Made by a program: the position numbers and the translations under genes. Below, piece by piece: positions 22,667 to 35,340 of a stretch of 64,000 nt of DNA. The notes below the pieces were generated by a model that searched no databases, was not told the DNA's origin, and saw nothing but the letters and a program-made list of their open reading frames with translations. Source of the stretch: Ehretia macrophylla (lineage: Eukaryota > Streptophyta > Magnoliopsida > Boraginales > Ehretiaceae); the NCBI GenBank assembly GCA_037974665.1, contig CM075780.1, positions 52,989,594-53,053,593 of the forward strand, read 5' to 3'. The number at the start of each line of letters is the position of its first letter. Position 1 is the first letter of the stretch.

Positions 22667-24780
22667 AATAATCCATGCCTTTTCACCCTTATTGATGTTA
22701 TTTTGTCATTAACTAAAGGAGAAAATGACTTCGAATACAATATATGAGAATGCTAAAATTTTATTGAAAATGTGTTCATATGAAAGTTGTAATTTTTAAT
22801 GTGCTTATTGCATATGACATCATATGACTTATTGCAATTTTTAAAAAAATGAATTTCTTGCAATGAATCACTCTTAAGGTTGATATTGTCAACGATAAAA
22901 CGAAAGGATGAATGTGATAATTGTTGCAAGAGCAAAATAAATAGTTAAATTGTTGAGTGTAATGTTGTGAAATTCTTTGATGGATATGAATAAACTAATG
23001 ACTTTAATGAATCAAATGAACAAAATATAAAATGCCTAGATGCTATGACATAAAAGATCATTTTTTTATTCATTAAAATATTGAAGATGTGTGATGATTG
23101 TGATACTTGAAATATTTGGAATATTTGGTTTCCTTCTAACATGCACACACATGAAATTTGTCATGAAAATGCCTATCTACTTTAAATGACAAGACAATAA
23201 GATCACTACCTATAAAGTTTGACAATTACTTCACAATGACCTTGTTGAACAATTTTGGTGTTATTGGAACAACTAATCCATCACTTTGTGAGAAGTTTTT
23301 CAAGAGCTTCCACAAGATATTTGAAAAGAGTATGAAGGGAGAGTTAAAATTCTTCCTTGGATTATGAATCAAGCAAATCAAGAAGGTATATTCACAAATT
23401 AAACCAAGAAAATAAAAGTACAAATCAAAAAGATTGGTCTTGGTAAAGAAAAAGAAATTGAGACTCAAATGAATACATCAACCAAGCTCAACAAATATAA
23501 ACAAAAGTAAATAGGTTGATGAAGAGAAGTATAGAGGTATGATCAACAATATATTATATCTAATTGCCTCTTAACCCAATAAAATTTTTGTTATGTGCTT
23601 ATTTTTAAATTGGACCAAAGATTTGATTAAAATATTAACAAGAACTTTTAAATGCCTCTCCATCATACATACTAAATGATTATCATCATTTTTTATGGAT
23701 TATTGTATTGTTGAACATACTTGTCCTTTTCTCCTTTTACAATGCACATTGTTTTGTATTGGATTATCATACATTTGGATATTTGATTCTAGCATATATT
23801 GTATACTAATGCGGGAATATGAAATGCATGCTTGGCATGGATACGTTGATGTAAGTCTAGATTGTATGAGAATATGACACGATTGGATAAGAAAATGAAC
23901 ATGTTGGGATGAAAAATATTAAGATATGGATGACAAGATCAATGCTTTGATTTGAATGAGTTGTATATGCCTTTTCTTTAGAAATGCTATATTAATGGCT
24001 ATATACCAAAACCGAGAAAATATTTGATGCATGAAAATGCTTTGGTTATGAGAACATAATGAATGTCTTTGATCTTATCAAAAGGAGAGAAAATATTATA
24101 AGTGCTATGAATTTAATATGGTTGAATACCAAAAGGGGGAGAAAGAAACATAGAATGATAGCATTTCATATGAAGTAGTGAAATTTAAGAATAAAAATAT
24201 ATGCTATGTGCCTTGTTATGCTAAAGAAAGAAATAAAAAAATGACTCGTGTCTAAATGCTTACTGCTTTCAAGGTATTTATGTGTATTACATCTTATACC
24301 TCCTTATTGAGATTATTTGTTTTTGTTGATAAAAAAGGGGAGAAAAATTGTGCTATATGTGTTAAGATCATGTGATCTAAAAGTTGTTTTATGTGTATTT
24401 TAACCCAGAGGCATATAGATTGGAAGAGAATTATTGAATTTTTGGCATACACATTATAGTTTGTCATCATTAAAAAGGGAGAGAGTGTTAGTCCCAAGGT
24501 TTGATACCAAGGGTATTTGCAATGTTTTGATGACAAAAAATATATTAATATGTAAGTAGAGCTTATATAAATAATGTGTTATATGCATTAAATAATAGGG
24601 AGTCAAAAGACCTCATATGTGCTTTAATGTTTAAATCTTACTCACTTGGCAATAGTGTATTGAGTGCATAACGTGAAGGGGAATCATACTTTAAAGACTC
24701 CATATTTATGTTATAATATACTTAGATTGTATATAGTTGTTATAGCATAGAACGACTTGTCATCACCAAAAAAGGGAGAT
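22667..24780 (+). other. 3' internal region of the SIRE-like element
   Basis: AT-rich with no recognizable RT or RNase H. SIRE-type elements often have a long 3' region after pol, sometimes with an envelope-like frame, but I see none here. Near 24470-24490 aaaaagggagagagtgttag resembles a second purine tract plus LTR start. The true one is at 24770-24781. Confidence 0.5.
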
Positions 24781-26509
24781 TGTTGGCTTTATGCCAAAAA
24801 AATATGATTTTGATTATAACGAATCAAGGGAAAATGAATTTGTCAAGTTTGTTTGTATTTATGTGTTTATATGTATAAATACACACTTGTTGGCTTTTGT
24901 GCATTAAATGTATGTATCATTATAAAACAAAGTGAATTCAAATATTTTGGCTTGTGTAGAATATATTGTACTAATGAAATTGTGAGCCAAAATATATTGT
25001 GAATACGTAGTGTTAAAAGAGGTAGATGATCTTACATGAAAGAAGAAAGTGTAATTATCAAAGAAGACATGCAAGATTAAGAAAATACAAAGTTATGTAA
25101 ACCAATAGAAGTGTTGAAATATACTTAATCAAAGTCACCACAAGTATGAATAAATGAAGTCTCGAAGAGTTGAAATAAAGACCATATTTCAAGAATCAAC
25201 ACTTGAAGACATGAAGACGAAGTGGTGTCATAAGGATGGATATATGGCGACATAAGGGATAGCGGCTTGAAAATATCTTTTGCCTTAGTTTTGCATTTCT
25301 ATCGTTCAACCTCTTGTTAATCTTTACAAAATAATTTTTTAATTTTCTCTCAAGAGTTTTGAAAATGTTTTGAAAAATTAAATGGGTTGAAAAATCTTTT
25401 GATGAAATGTCCTAAAAAGGTTTAAATAATTTATCTTCAAAAGATTCAAGTTTCGGTTGAAAATTTGATTTAACTCTTGAATTGAAAAAATCAATTTTAG
25501 TCTTTTCTCAAAAGTTTGAAAAATATTTTGAAGTGTTAATGGGTTGGAAACACTTTAGAAGAAGTGTTTTGAAGATCCTGGCTCCTAGATGGATAGTTAG
25601 CTAGACTAGATGAAGAGAACTGTCATATCTTCGAAAAATTGTATTTTGGGTGAAATTTGCAAAAAATTAAAAATTGGCACCATTTGACACTATTTGAACA
25701 GTGCACTGACCTGCCGATGGGATCAGATTGTGTGCATTTTTTATAAATAGTAGCTGGCCATCCTGTAGGGTCGTCTGGCGTTTTATGACCATTAAAATAT
25801 TTTCTATAAATACCAAATCAACTTATTTCACAAAATAACTTTTCCAACATCTCTAAAACATCTTATATAGATTCTAAGCTTTGAATTTCACTTATTTCAA
25901 TCAATATATACCAAGCTTGAGCTTAAATTTGCGAATCTATTGAGCATTCAAGTTATTTCAAATGTATATCAACTCATTAAGGAGTATATTATTGTGTAAT
26001 CTTTTTATACACATTCTTTGTATTGTAAACATTCTTGGGACTCTAGATTAGGATTGAGAGAATCCTTGTAAAAAGAAGGATTGTTGGAGCTTCACCTATA
26101 TTTGAAAAAACTTGTATTTTTCTTGTAGACTCAAGAGAGGATTGTTATAAGTTGGTTTGAGCTTCACCAACACTTGAAGAAGTATCATAGTGGAGTTTGT
26201 GAAAATCTTAAGGAGAGGAGAAGATCTTAGGTAGTGGACTAGACCTTCGGAAGTTCGAACCACTTGAAAATACCGAGTTTGATTTCTCATTCCCTACTCT
26301 ATTTACATTCATTGTCATATATATTGTTTAGAGTAATTCTATTGCTTTTGTGTGATTTTATTCATCATAATATCTTTTATCAAATTGTCCACACAAGATG
26401 TTTGATAAACTGTCTCAAAAAAAAATTTGTGAATTGTAGTAAATTTTAAATAGCAGTGCTTTGCTATAATCTTAATTTATCCCCCTTTTAAAATTATTAG
26501 TCACTAACA
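24781..26509 (+). repeat. Right LTR of the SIRE-like element
   Basis: Begins tgttggctttatgcc straight after a purine tract and ends gtcactaaca. It is about 1.73 kb, longer than the left LTR because it retains a ~370-base segment (about 24880-25290). The 26096-26290 and 26264-26449 frames are LTR sequence. Confidence 0.8.
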
Positions 26510-27328
26510 AAATTTACAAAGAGTCAACGGTATCAAATAAGTTTGTAAGAGTCAGGAAGTTAGATTTCAGTACTTCTTATAAGATACTAAACAACAAAAT
26601 TATTGTGTTTTCTTCTTATTGTCAACTATATTAATATAAATCAAAGAAGTTGATATGCGTAGAGAAGGCAATTTAAGAGTTCTAATCATATCTTACTCAT
26701 TCTACCTTAACGAAGTACCTTACCGTGCCACTATTAGAGTTCAAAATGATTGTAGATATTTAAACAGCTACTGTATAGGTTTCTTGATCGATTGTTGACC
26801 TTAGGAAAGATGCTACCACAACTTATCTATTTTACAAAAAATTATAAGCATTTGTAAATTTTTAATTCATTCATATCAAGAATTATTAAAGAAAAAAAGT
26901 AAAATGTTCTTGGTTTTGAACCCTTGACTAACTTTTTAGATTATTGTATATCTTTTGTTCTCTTCCCATTTGTTTCAAGGTAAATAATAATTTTTTAATT
27001 ATTTTATTTTATTCTATTTCTTTCATTTCATAGTATTGGGTATGGGGCATACAAATAATTCGCAAGTTAAATAGAGCAAGTGCAATAATGGAAAACTAGA
27101 CCTTGTTTGTACTTTCAATGATTCATATAGTAATGTTCAAAGTTTTATATCTTTAATATTGCAGGTAAACTAATACTTGCCTTTTCACCAAAAAAAACTA
27201 ATACTTGCCTAGCATTAGTTACTCTCCTTCAATGAACCTAGCGGGGACTATCAAAAGACCAAATCCTAGAGTGATTCCTGTTGTCCAATCAACATCTCTC
27301 ATAGATGAAAGAAAAGAAGCATAGAATG
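26510..27328. other. Intergenic, no gene seen
   Basis: AT-rich. A short duplication of aaaactaatacttgcct (about 27170-27210) is the only structure noticed. Confidence 0.5.
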
Positions 27329-28067
27329 AGGCTCCGTTAGTTTGTCGTAAAATATTTTCATAATTTTTTGGTATTTGACAATATTGAAAAATTGGTCAAT
27401 CAAAAATATTTTGCAATCAAAGGAAAATGTTTAGTTAAAAAGAGTAAAAAATATTTTTATATCTTTTGGGAGAAGAAAATATTTTTCACTTACTCTACCC
27501 CAACTTCACCTACCCAAACCCCACCCTCGACCCCACTCCCGTGATATTTTTAATTAATTAATTTAATAATAAAATTAATTAATTAAATAAATTAATAATT
27601 AATAAAATTATGTTTAGTATTGATTAATCAATTGAAGATTTTTTATTCATTTATTAGCTATTAATTAATTATTGAACTAACTTGGTTTCAAATTAATAAT
27701 TCTATAAATTAGTAATATTTAATCAATTAATTATTATTATTTTATGAAAATATTAATTAATTAATTGATTTATTTATTATGTATTAGTTAAAAATTCTCA
27801 ATTTATTTATTTATTATGTATTAATTTAAATTTTTATTACTTAATTATTTTAAATTTTAATTAATTAATTAATTAATTAATTAATAGTGATTAATTATTA
27901 ATAATTTTAAATAAATTAAATAAATTAATAATTTTAATCAATTTTTTACTATTATATCCAAATACCAAAAAAAAAATTTCCAGTGTAACAACCAAACATC
28001 AAAAAATCCTTTTTTTTCTGAAAACATTTTATATTATAAGTTATTTTATGGCAAATAAACAGAGCCT
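27329..28067. mobile_element. AT-rich MITE-like element, 739 bp
   Basis: The left end aggctccgttagtttgtcgt pairs with the complement of the right end aggctctgtttatttgccat, continuing into taaaatatttt-like sequence. The interior is extremely AT-rich with many ttaattaa words (27550-27950). I found no clear target duplication; the ends resemble a common plant hAT-type or unclassified MITE. Confidence 0.6.
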
Positions 28068-28249
28068 AAAAAGAGGATGAGCTTGATATTGAGAAAAAAG
28101 GTGGTAAGGCACTAGATTTGTGCAAGCTTAAAGAAGCAGGCAAGCGTTCCTTTCCGTTGGAAATCTTATACATGGGTTATTAGACATGTCCCAATGCACT
28201 AAGTGGGAGCGACGGTAATGTGTTTGCCCTACACTTCAGAAAAAGTCGA

Positions 28250-28466
28250 AAAGTATGTATCCCCTTAATGTATAAGTTGTTTAACGATTTACCGTTTAAT
28301 GTATTTTTTATATCACTTAACTCCCTCTTTGTATTGATCAATAAAAATGACAATCAAAATATTAACAATTAAATATACATAACTGCCCTTAAGGGATTTA
28401 GTAATAAACATAAATATAAGGAAATAAATCACTGTATTTAATACACATCAAGGGGTAAAATCACTT
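28250..28466. mobile_element. Possible small MITE
   Basis: tatccccttaatgtataa near the left end and the complement of atacacatcaaggggtaaaa near the right end are inverted. The rest is AT-rich. Ends are not exactly defined. Confidence 0.4.
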
Positions 28467-29679
28467 AGCTTTACTAATAGAAATATTATTACATTATTCA
28501 TATTCAAGAATAAATAGAGAAAAATAAAGAAAAGCTTATGCTTGTAACAGGTCAAATTAACATAACTATTAAGCTATAATTATATCTTTTCCATCTTTTA
28601 AAAATTATTTTAATATTTGTTTTTCCTCTTTGTTTGTAAATTGTAATTAAGCTTTTTTTATCAGTTTAAATTGTAATTAGGCTTTTTTTATCAGTGTAAA
28701 TTGTAATTAAGCTACTTGCAATAATGAAATAGTTTCTTGTGGTACTATTTTAAAGATAAACATTTTTGTCTAGTAGTAGAAAAATGTAAACAAATTGAAG
28801 GATTATAAACTTGTAAAATTTTGACGCTACTGCACACATGATCACTCTATCAACTCAAAAATCTGAAAAACGGGAACTCGAAAATTGGAAAATTTATTTC
28901 CAAAATGATAAAGTACTATTATTGATTTTTTTACTCTACAAGGGGAAACAAGCTTACTCTCACTTTAATAAGTTTTTTTTATTGTTAGAGAAAATGTTTA
29001 TTTAGAAAGAAAAAAAAAAGCACAAGAAATAGAATATTTGGTAGATAAAAAAAAGTATAATAATCAAATTAGTGGTGATATTCTCGTGATCGAGTACAAA
29101 TACAAGCTTCTTCATATTTATTCTTGAATTGTGAATAATGCATGCAACAATAATATTCTTATTTATAAAAGTTCGTAAACTTAATCCATTCAAGAGTAGT
29201 TATGTAAATTCAAAGTTTAATATAATAAATTTGACTACCATTTTCATGGATTAATATAAGGAGAGGACATAATTAAGTTATACAAAAAATATATTAAGAA
29301 GTACATCGTTATACACTACCTATAGATTTAGAGGGCAAAATGTTATTAACCCGTACTTGCTATATCTATTACACAATGTCAGTAATAGTCTTTTTATATT
29401 GACTGCAATATACAATGATGTGCATATATGTATATATAGCATGAGTGTACCTGCAATACAAGGATACTCGTATCAACATTTTAGGCCCTACATTTAGGGA
29501 CGAAACCAGAAGTCAAATGTTGAAAGGGTTGAAATTTTTTTTGTACAGTATTTTTTAGACTAATAGAAAATTAGAGACTCAATTTTTACAATTTTAATTT
29601 TTTACTTACAACTTTATTAAAGAAAATTTGGTTACGGTTTCATATTACGGTACTTTTAAAGATTTTATTATCCTTTAAC

Positions 29680-29680
<1 letters not shown>
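28467..29680. other. Intergenic with a 30-base tandem repeat
   Basis: taaattgtaattaggcttt plus a T-run and atcag repeats about 2.7 times at 28635-28712. Otherwise AT-rich with no gene; the frame 29002-29193 is not convincing. Confidence 0.5.

Positions 29681-29757
<77 letters not shown>
29681..29757. repeat. Long (A)n(TA)n microsatellite
   Basis: An A-run followed by about 30 TA units. Likely length-polymorphic. Confidence 0.9.
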
Positions 29758-29759
<2 letters not shown>

Positions 29760-30053
29760 ATAAACAAAATAATTGTTCCAAACATATTTTTAAATATCAA
29801 ATGGTTTACACTTTGGATGTATCATAAGAAAATATTATAATACTTCTAAATTGCATATTTAACTATTTGCTCTTGTTCATGATACAAATTAAACAGTTTA
29901 TCTCATAACAAAAACCAAAAAAACAAAAACAAAAAAAGAGAGGAAAGGACCTAAATTAACCAAAGTTGGCCTTATACAAGAGTACAAGATACAGATTATT
30001 TAACTATACCACAATAGATAAGCACCATAACTTACATTCTTGAACTCAACCTT

Positions 30054-30433
30054 TGTTGAAATATGAAATATTATATTAGTTTATATTACTTTAGTTCCCT
30101 AAAATTAGGCCTATTGTAAGGAGTAATTTCCTCCATAAAATTAGGCTTATTGTCTTCCCTATTTTGCTCCTTAATATTAGGAAAAGTTGTCTTCCCTATT
30201 TTCCTTCTTAATATTAGGAAAGGTTGTCTACCCTTTTTAGGGCTATATAAACTACTATGTAGTGTCAAGAATTGTAATCAAGTGTTGTAATCAAATATTG
30301 TGATCAATGTTGCAATCTATGTATTCCATTGTTTCACCCTAGTTTTCTACTGTTGTAATCAAGTGTTGTAATTAAATGTGGTGATCAATGTTGCAATCTA
30401 TGTATTCCATTGTATCACCCTAGTTTTCTACTT
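30054..30433 (+). repeat. LTR in opposite orientation, with duplicated 3' part
   Basis: 30054-30349 is a full LTR in plus orientation. Its last ~83 bases (tgttgtaatcaagtgttgta to ttttctac) are repeated at 30350-30432. It is fused to the inverted LTR segment 30434-30636, making a palindrome with arms of about 190 bases. Confidence 0.8.
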
Positions 30434-30636
30434 GGTAGTTTATATAGCCCTAAAAGGGGTAGACAACCTTTTCTAATATTAAGGAGGAAAATATGGAAGA
30501 CAATTTTTCCTAATATTAAGGAACAAAATAGGGAAGACAATAAGCCTAATTTTATGGAGGAAATTACTCCTTACAATAGGCCTAATTTTAGGGAACTAAA
30601 GTAATATAAACTAATATAATATTTCATATTTCAACA
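30434..30636 (-). repeat. Truncated 3' LTR of the rearranged element
   Basis: Reads on the minus strand from the purine tract through tgttgaaatatg to ctatataaacta, then stops where the inverted copy begins. About 95 bases of the LTR 3' part are missing. Confidence 0.8.
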
Positions 30637-30889
30637 CTCCCCCTCAAGTTGGGGCGAAGATATCGACGAACCCAAGCTTGACAAGAGCTGACTGGAGAAG
30701 TGATGGTTGATATTACGATGAACTGATAGCTCCCATCAAGAAGAACAAGTGACTGCATGCAAGCCATGTGCGGACCCAAGGCCAAAGGCCACCTATGACT
30801 GGACCAAAGTCCGAACATCGATAGCGCACCACCAGTGACTGAAAAGACCATGAAACTATGGCAAGGCGCCTGAAAACAACAGGCGGACA

Positions 30890-31560
30890 ACAAAAGATAC
30901 GTGACAAAGGACGTATCAACCCCTGGTACGTGACAGAGGACGTACCAATCCCAAGTACGTGACAGAGGACGTACCAACCCCGAGTACGTTACAGAGGACG
31001 TACCAACCCCGAGAGATGAGAGAACAAATTGAGTCTCAAACCAAGAAAGGTGGAGAACATATCCACCGGAAAACCTCCAAACAAATTTCCACGAACAATG
31101 GTGGAAACCACAGTCAAAAAGTAGGCCAACGATAAGAGATGCCGGTCAACAGATGATTGGTGGCACTTCAACCCATATCTAACCACAATATGCTAGCAAC
31201 CATCAACAATTGAACAAAAGAACTATCATTTGGGAGAGATGAACAAACAAAAGAGATGAAGGTAGCCAAACAAACTCGGCTATGATGACGATAAAGAGAT
31301 GACAAGAGCAAAGGCAGCCGGACACTTGGCTGCAATGACAATAAAGAGATGACATTGTTTTTGGTTGAGGAAGTCCAAGGAAACTTTCCCGTATTTCTGA
31401 TTTTTTTTTTTAAACTGATGAACAGTGCAGACGATGAACAGTAGCAGAATTTAACTGATGAACAGTGTCGTATGGTGGAGCAGACGATGAACAGTAGAAG
31501 ATTTTAACTGATGAACAATGCATACGATGAACAGTAACAGATTTTTTTTTTTTTTTTTTT
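30890..31560. repeat. Tandem repeats inside the LTR element
   Basis: About four ~30-base units around gtacgtgacagaggacgtac lie at 30896-31012. Paired aaagagatgacaa-containing units lie at 31250-31350. Three to four units around actgatgaacagtgcag and acgatgaacagtagcag lie at 31416-31535. The frames in this area come from repeats and are not genes. Confidence 0.75.
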
Positions 31561-31584
31561 TTAACATTTTGGCTCTTGATACCA

Positions 31585-31882
31585 AGTAGAAAACTATGGT
31601 GAAACAATGGAATACATAGATTGTAACATTGATCACAGTATTTGATTTCAACACTTGATTACAACTCTTGACACTACATAGTAGTTTATATAGCCCTAAA
31701 AGGGGTAGATAACCTTTCCTAATATTAAGGAGAAAAATAGGGAAGACAACTTTTCCTAATATTAAGAAGCAAAATAGGGAAGGCAATAAGGCTAATTTTA
31801 TGCAGGAAATTACTCCTTACAATATGGCTAATTTTAGAGAACTAAAGTAATATAAACTAATATAATATTTCTTATTTCAACA
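31585..31882 (-). repeat. 5' LTR of the rearranged element
   Basis: Starts (minus) TGTTGAAATA and ends ttttctact beside the primer-binding site. It contains ctatataaacta, a TATA-like motif, about 195 bases in. Confidence 0.8.
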
Positions 31883-32043
31883 ACCCTTACTGGGATTTAA
31901 TTCTACAGTTTCATATTACAATAACATAATCTGTAAATGTCATCAGAAAAGATCTTTCTCCTCAACTAGCTTCAATATATGCTGTGTCCAATTAATTAAT
32001 GTATCCAATTCTAGTGTCCCTCTTGATTATTAGAGGGGATTTA

Positions 32044-32510
32044 ATATCATGTCTTCAGCTTCTAAACAATTATATTCACACAGGAGCACAACAAAAGTAC
32101 CATCCTTTGTTTTGTGCTTCTGCAGCCTCACCACCTTGAGCTTGCACGTATCTGTCATAAAGCCCATCAATGTCAAGGTCATCGTCAAAGACCAAAGAGC
32201 TGCAGTCTCCAATGGAATTGTTCCCATAATTCAAAGTTGTGGGTAATTCGCCTTCCTCAACTTGATGTACAATCGCCACTTTGTCTTGCCTGGTTTTCAT
32301 ATACGCCGCCTTTGCTGAATAAGAACCACCTTCTTCCACATGAGTTTCGTAGGATTTGGAGATGCTTCTTGCACCAAATTGGGAACATTTCCGGCAGGGG
32401 CATGATCCATTACATAAACACTACGTTAAATACCCGTGCCCATAATCCTTTTGTGAACAATGACTCGCAGCTTTCAAACACATCTCCTAGATCCTCTCTG
32501 GTAGACAACA
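32044..32510 (-). pseudogene. MBD-protein pseudogene (N-terminal part only)
   Basis: The minus strand reads DVFESCESLFTKGLWAR, then (after frame breaks) NVPNLVQEASP, and in 32076-32339 a GGSYSAKA segment and DDDLDIDGLYDRYVQAQGGE followed by AAEA. These match the N-terminal half of the 5.2-6.3 kb gene (DVFRSCEPLFTKGQWAR, DDDLDIDELYARFMQAQGAE). Frameshifts and a stop occur near 32400-32420. The MBD itself is absent: homology ends near 32110. The LTR element at 30054-31882 lies just downstream. Confidence 0.7.
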
Positions 32511-32540
32511 GGAGTACAATCCTTTGTTTTGAGCTTTCGG

Positions 32541-34150
32541 AGCTGGCACCCCAATGATGATTGATACACAATGAACAACGACCTAGTACATGTTCCCTTC
32601 CTCTAAATCATGCACGTGGTAGTGAAAATGAAGGTCGACTCACTAAAGACAATATGGTAAGAACAGGGAGCCCTTCCACTTACCCAGCCTACAAATTCTA
32701 ATCCTTGACCCGAGATTGTCTCTCATAACCCCATGATATCAAACTCTTCCAATCCTTCTCTGCCTGATTACTCCTGTTCTCTTCTTTCACTACTCAAATC
32801 CACTTGCACCACAAAATCAAGCCTGCATTTTTGTCCTTTAATGACGGCCTGTCAGGAAAATGAGTAATCAGCATGACTACAGAGTATACAAATAGAACTT
32901 AGTTCACTTGAATTAAGCTGCTGGTTAACCATGGCAATTACTAGAAGGAAAAAAATGAACAAAAAAGTAAAAGAAAAGCAACAAACTGTTTTGCAATCTT
33001 GTACAAGGCAGAACAGAACAAAACCAAACCAAACCAAACTAAGCCAAGCTTTTTCCCACTAGGTGAGGTCATATGAGGCAACAGACCAATAAAACAAATT
33101 TATTTTTCACTAAAAGCTATATATTTTTTAGGCAAATCAGGAAAAGCTACGGTCAAGCAAGGTGCATTTAAAAAGACGACTCTTCTTTCAGATGCAGATG
33201 CCATATTAAATAGGGATCTAAATATTTGGCATTAGAATTGCTTCATAGAACTTCCACAGCGCAATACCAGACTATAGATATTGTTTTGTACTAATATTCA
33301 TAATAACAGCTCACACAAGAAGGGGAGAATTCATAGTTTGGTTGAAAATCATTTAGTTTCATAACCAAAGAAGAGACATGCTTGGGCTGTGTACTTCAAA
33401 TTGATAATACTCCAATTAGGAACAGATGTTTGATTGGCTAATGGAAATTGGACAAGATGAACAAATCAATTTGTCATTGACTAAAAATAACAAAGACAGC
33501 AGACAGGTCAACTTTTGACCAACGCTATATCTGAGTTTTTAGCAAAAACAACCAGGATTTACATATTGATTCTGCCAAGGGTGCAATTCAGACAAGTAAA
33601 ATAGGCATATACAAACTCGCAAGGCAAGCTACTTCGAGCAACAAATAGGCTCAGAAAATAATCCCCAAACACTAATTCAGCAGAAAATATTTCTTATTGC
33701 CTCAATCTAGACTGCCAAATGTTGTTGATTTAATCAGCATTGCTGACAAAAGCAAAATTGCAGAAACAAAAAATCAAGATTAATTAGATTTAAGAACAAA
33801 CTTAGTTTTGTGTTTGCACAAAATTATCAAGCCACTGTAACAAGAAAATTTCATAAGAGAATTTTTAAGCCGAAAAAAATGTATATGCACGTACATAATT
33901 TACGTAAATATCAAAGAAAATAATTCTAATTAAACAATTCAATTTTCCAGAAGATGGACGTAAATTAAAAAGCCAATATCAATTCCTATACACAGACCAA
34001 AAATTGATCCATATATACCTCTCACATTCTGAAAACCCCAACCCCAGAGTCAATAAACTTGATATAATGATAAAGAACTCTATGGCCAATGTAATTTAGA
34101 CTGTGAGATCTAAGTTGAGCAATGTGGTGATTAGAGGGAGAAATGAATGA
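32541..34150 (-). repeat. Promoter-like duplicated block, copy 1
   Basis: 32541-32790 is collinear with 44921-45140 (aatgaacaacgacctagta / aatgaacaacaacctagta and onwards). Weaker similarity continues to about 34150, including the gtggtgattagag segment against 45930. No gene lies here; the frame 32852-33037 is not convincing. Confidence 0.5.
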
Positions 34151-35340
34151 AAGACATGTGCTTCCCTCCTACTACCCTTACCCTTATGGACGTCAGAATC
34201 CCTCCTTTTTCCCATTTATGTCAATTTTTGAAATGTGAGCTATATTCCCCACACCCTCTCTAATTAATATGACTATGGTTGGGCTATCGAATGTGAGCTA
34301 TAATCCCCACACCCTATCTCTCCCACATAACTTTTTTCCTATTTATTAGGTCTTCCTTTTTGCACGTCTCAAAGAAATAGTGAGACTCTTGTCTCTACCT
34401 CATTCCACACATGTCAATAAGAAGGCCCCACCATATGCTATAAGGAAAATTCTCCCAAAAAGAACCTATCTTCAATATCATTATATGTGTAGGACAAATA
34501 AAGAGCACGCATTCGTACACATGCCTTCTTTTCCTTCCCAGATTACCTTTCTTATTTTATTCCTTTCATATACATGTGAATCTCTTAAAAACAAAAAGCA
34601 GACCCCACGCTATCCTTACCAAAAGAGCTGTTTTGAAATTCCCACAGTTTTCTAGTCTTCATTCCCTTTCCCACATAATTTCCTTTCCTTTTCGTTTTTC
34701 ATTTTTCCTTTTGTAGGTCTCACGAGAATGATGTGGCTTTCAATAACTATCTCAATCCAATTCCCACATTATTCACATCCTCATTCCCTTCCCACATAAC
34801 TTCCTTTCCTTTTCGTTTTTCATTTTCCTTTTGTAGGTCTCACGAGAATAATGTGGCTTTCAAGTACTATCTCATTTTTTCCTTCCTACATAACTTCCTT
34901 TCCTTTTCATTTTTCATTATTCCTTTGTAGATGTCATGAGAATAATGTGGCTTTCAAGTACTATACCATACAACAGAAGTGAATCCTACAAGAAATGAGC
35001 CCATCATATGGTTGCTTGAAAATCTCTCTTGGAAAAAATAAAATAAAATTAAGTGTGTTTCCATCCCATATTCTCTGACTCGTTAACCTCCTATACTACT
35101 TTTATTACTTTTTCTTATTGTTCTGGTAGCTCACATAAATACCAAGGCAAAGCCTCTCTTCATAGAAAAGATGTAAAGCCTATCATATGCATAATTAAGG
35201 AGCTATCTTAAAAGCACACAGTCATTCATTCCTACACTTCATACCCTCTCGTACTCTCTTCTTCTCAAATCTAATAGAACACCTACAACAAACAAGAAAG
35301 AGGCTCCAACAAACTTTTTACCAGTAAGCAATAACAATTT
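34151..35340. repeat. Repeated pyrimidine-rich modules
   Basis: Three tandem copies of a ~75-115-base module lie at 34665-34970. Each has cccacataacttcctttcct, ttttcgtttttcat, ttttgtaggtctcacgagaa and atgtggctttcaa. Diverged relatives are at 46480-46570 and 49900-49970. The remainder is CT-rich with no gene. Confidence 0.65.

Larger units (their letters stand above)
10134..26509 (+). mobile_element. SIRE-like Copia LTR retrotransposon carrying nested insertions
   Basis: Long homologous LTRs (10134-11476 and 24781-26509) flank a gag remnant near the left LTR. A polypurine tract (aaaaaagggagat) sits immediately before the right LTR, which starts TGTTGG. Long LTRs, this tract and the UBN2-type gag with coiled-coil insert fit the SIRE/Maximus lineage of Ty1/Copia. 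The pol region is essentially missing; 13547-22666 is occupied by a later insertion. I could not find a matching target duplication. Confidence 0.75.
30054..31882 (-). mobile_element. Rearranged non-autonomous LTR retrotransposon
   Basis: The right terminus is a ~298-bp LTR (31585-31882, minus). Its inner edge touches ggctcttgatacca, whose complement tggtatcaagagcc is a good Copia primer-binding site. The internal part (30637-31570) is non-coding with tandem repeats. On the minus strand it ends in ttgagggggagtgttgaaat, a classic purine tract plus LTR start. The next LTR stops after about 200 bases and runs into an inverted LTR that ends at 30054. Thus both outer ends begin TGTTGAAATA when read inward. 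Flanks acctt (30049-30053) and accct (31883-31887) match at 4 of 5. Confidence 0.75.

Noticed and set aside
24466..24500. Possible second LTR start inside the SIRE-like element
   Set aside because: A purine tract and tgttag occur, but the following sequence does not align with the LTRs at 10134 and 24781.
30410..30977. Frames in the short LTR element
   Set aside because: Encoded by LTR and tandem-repeat sequence; near-identical peptides appear on both strands because of the inverted LTRs.
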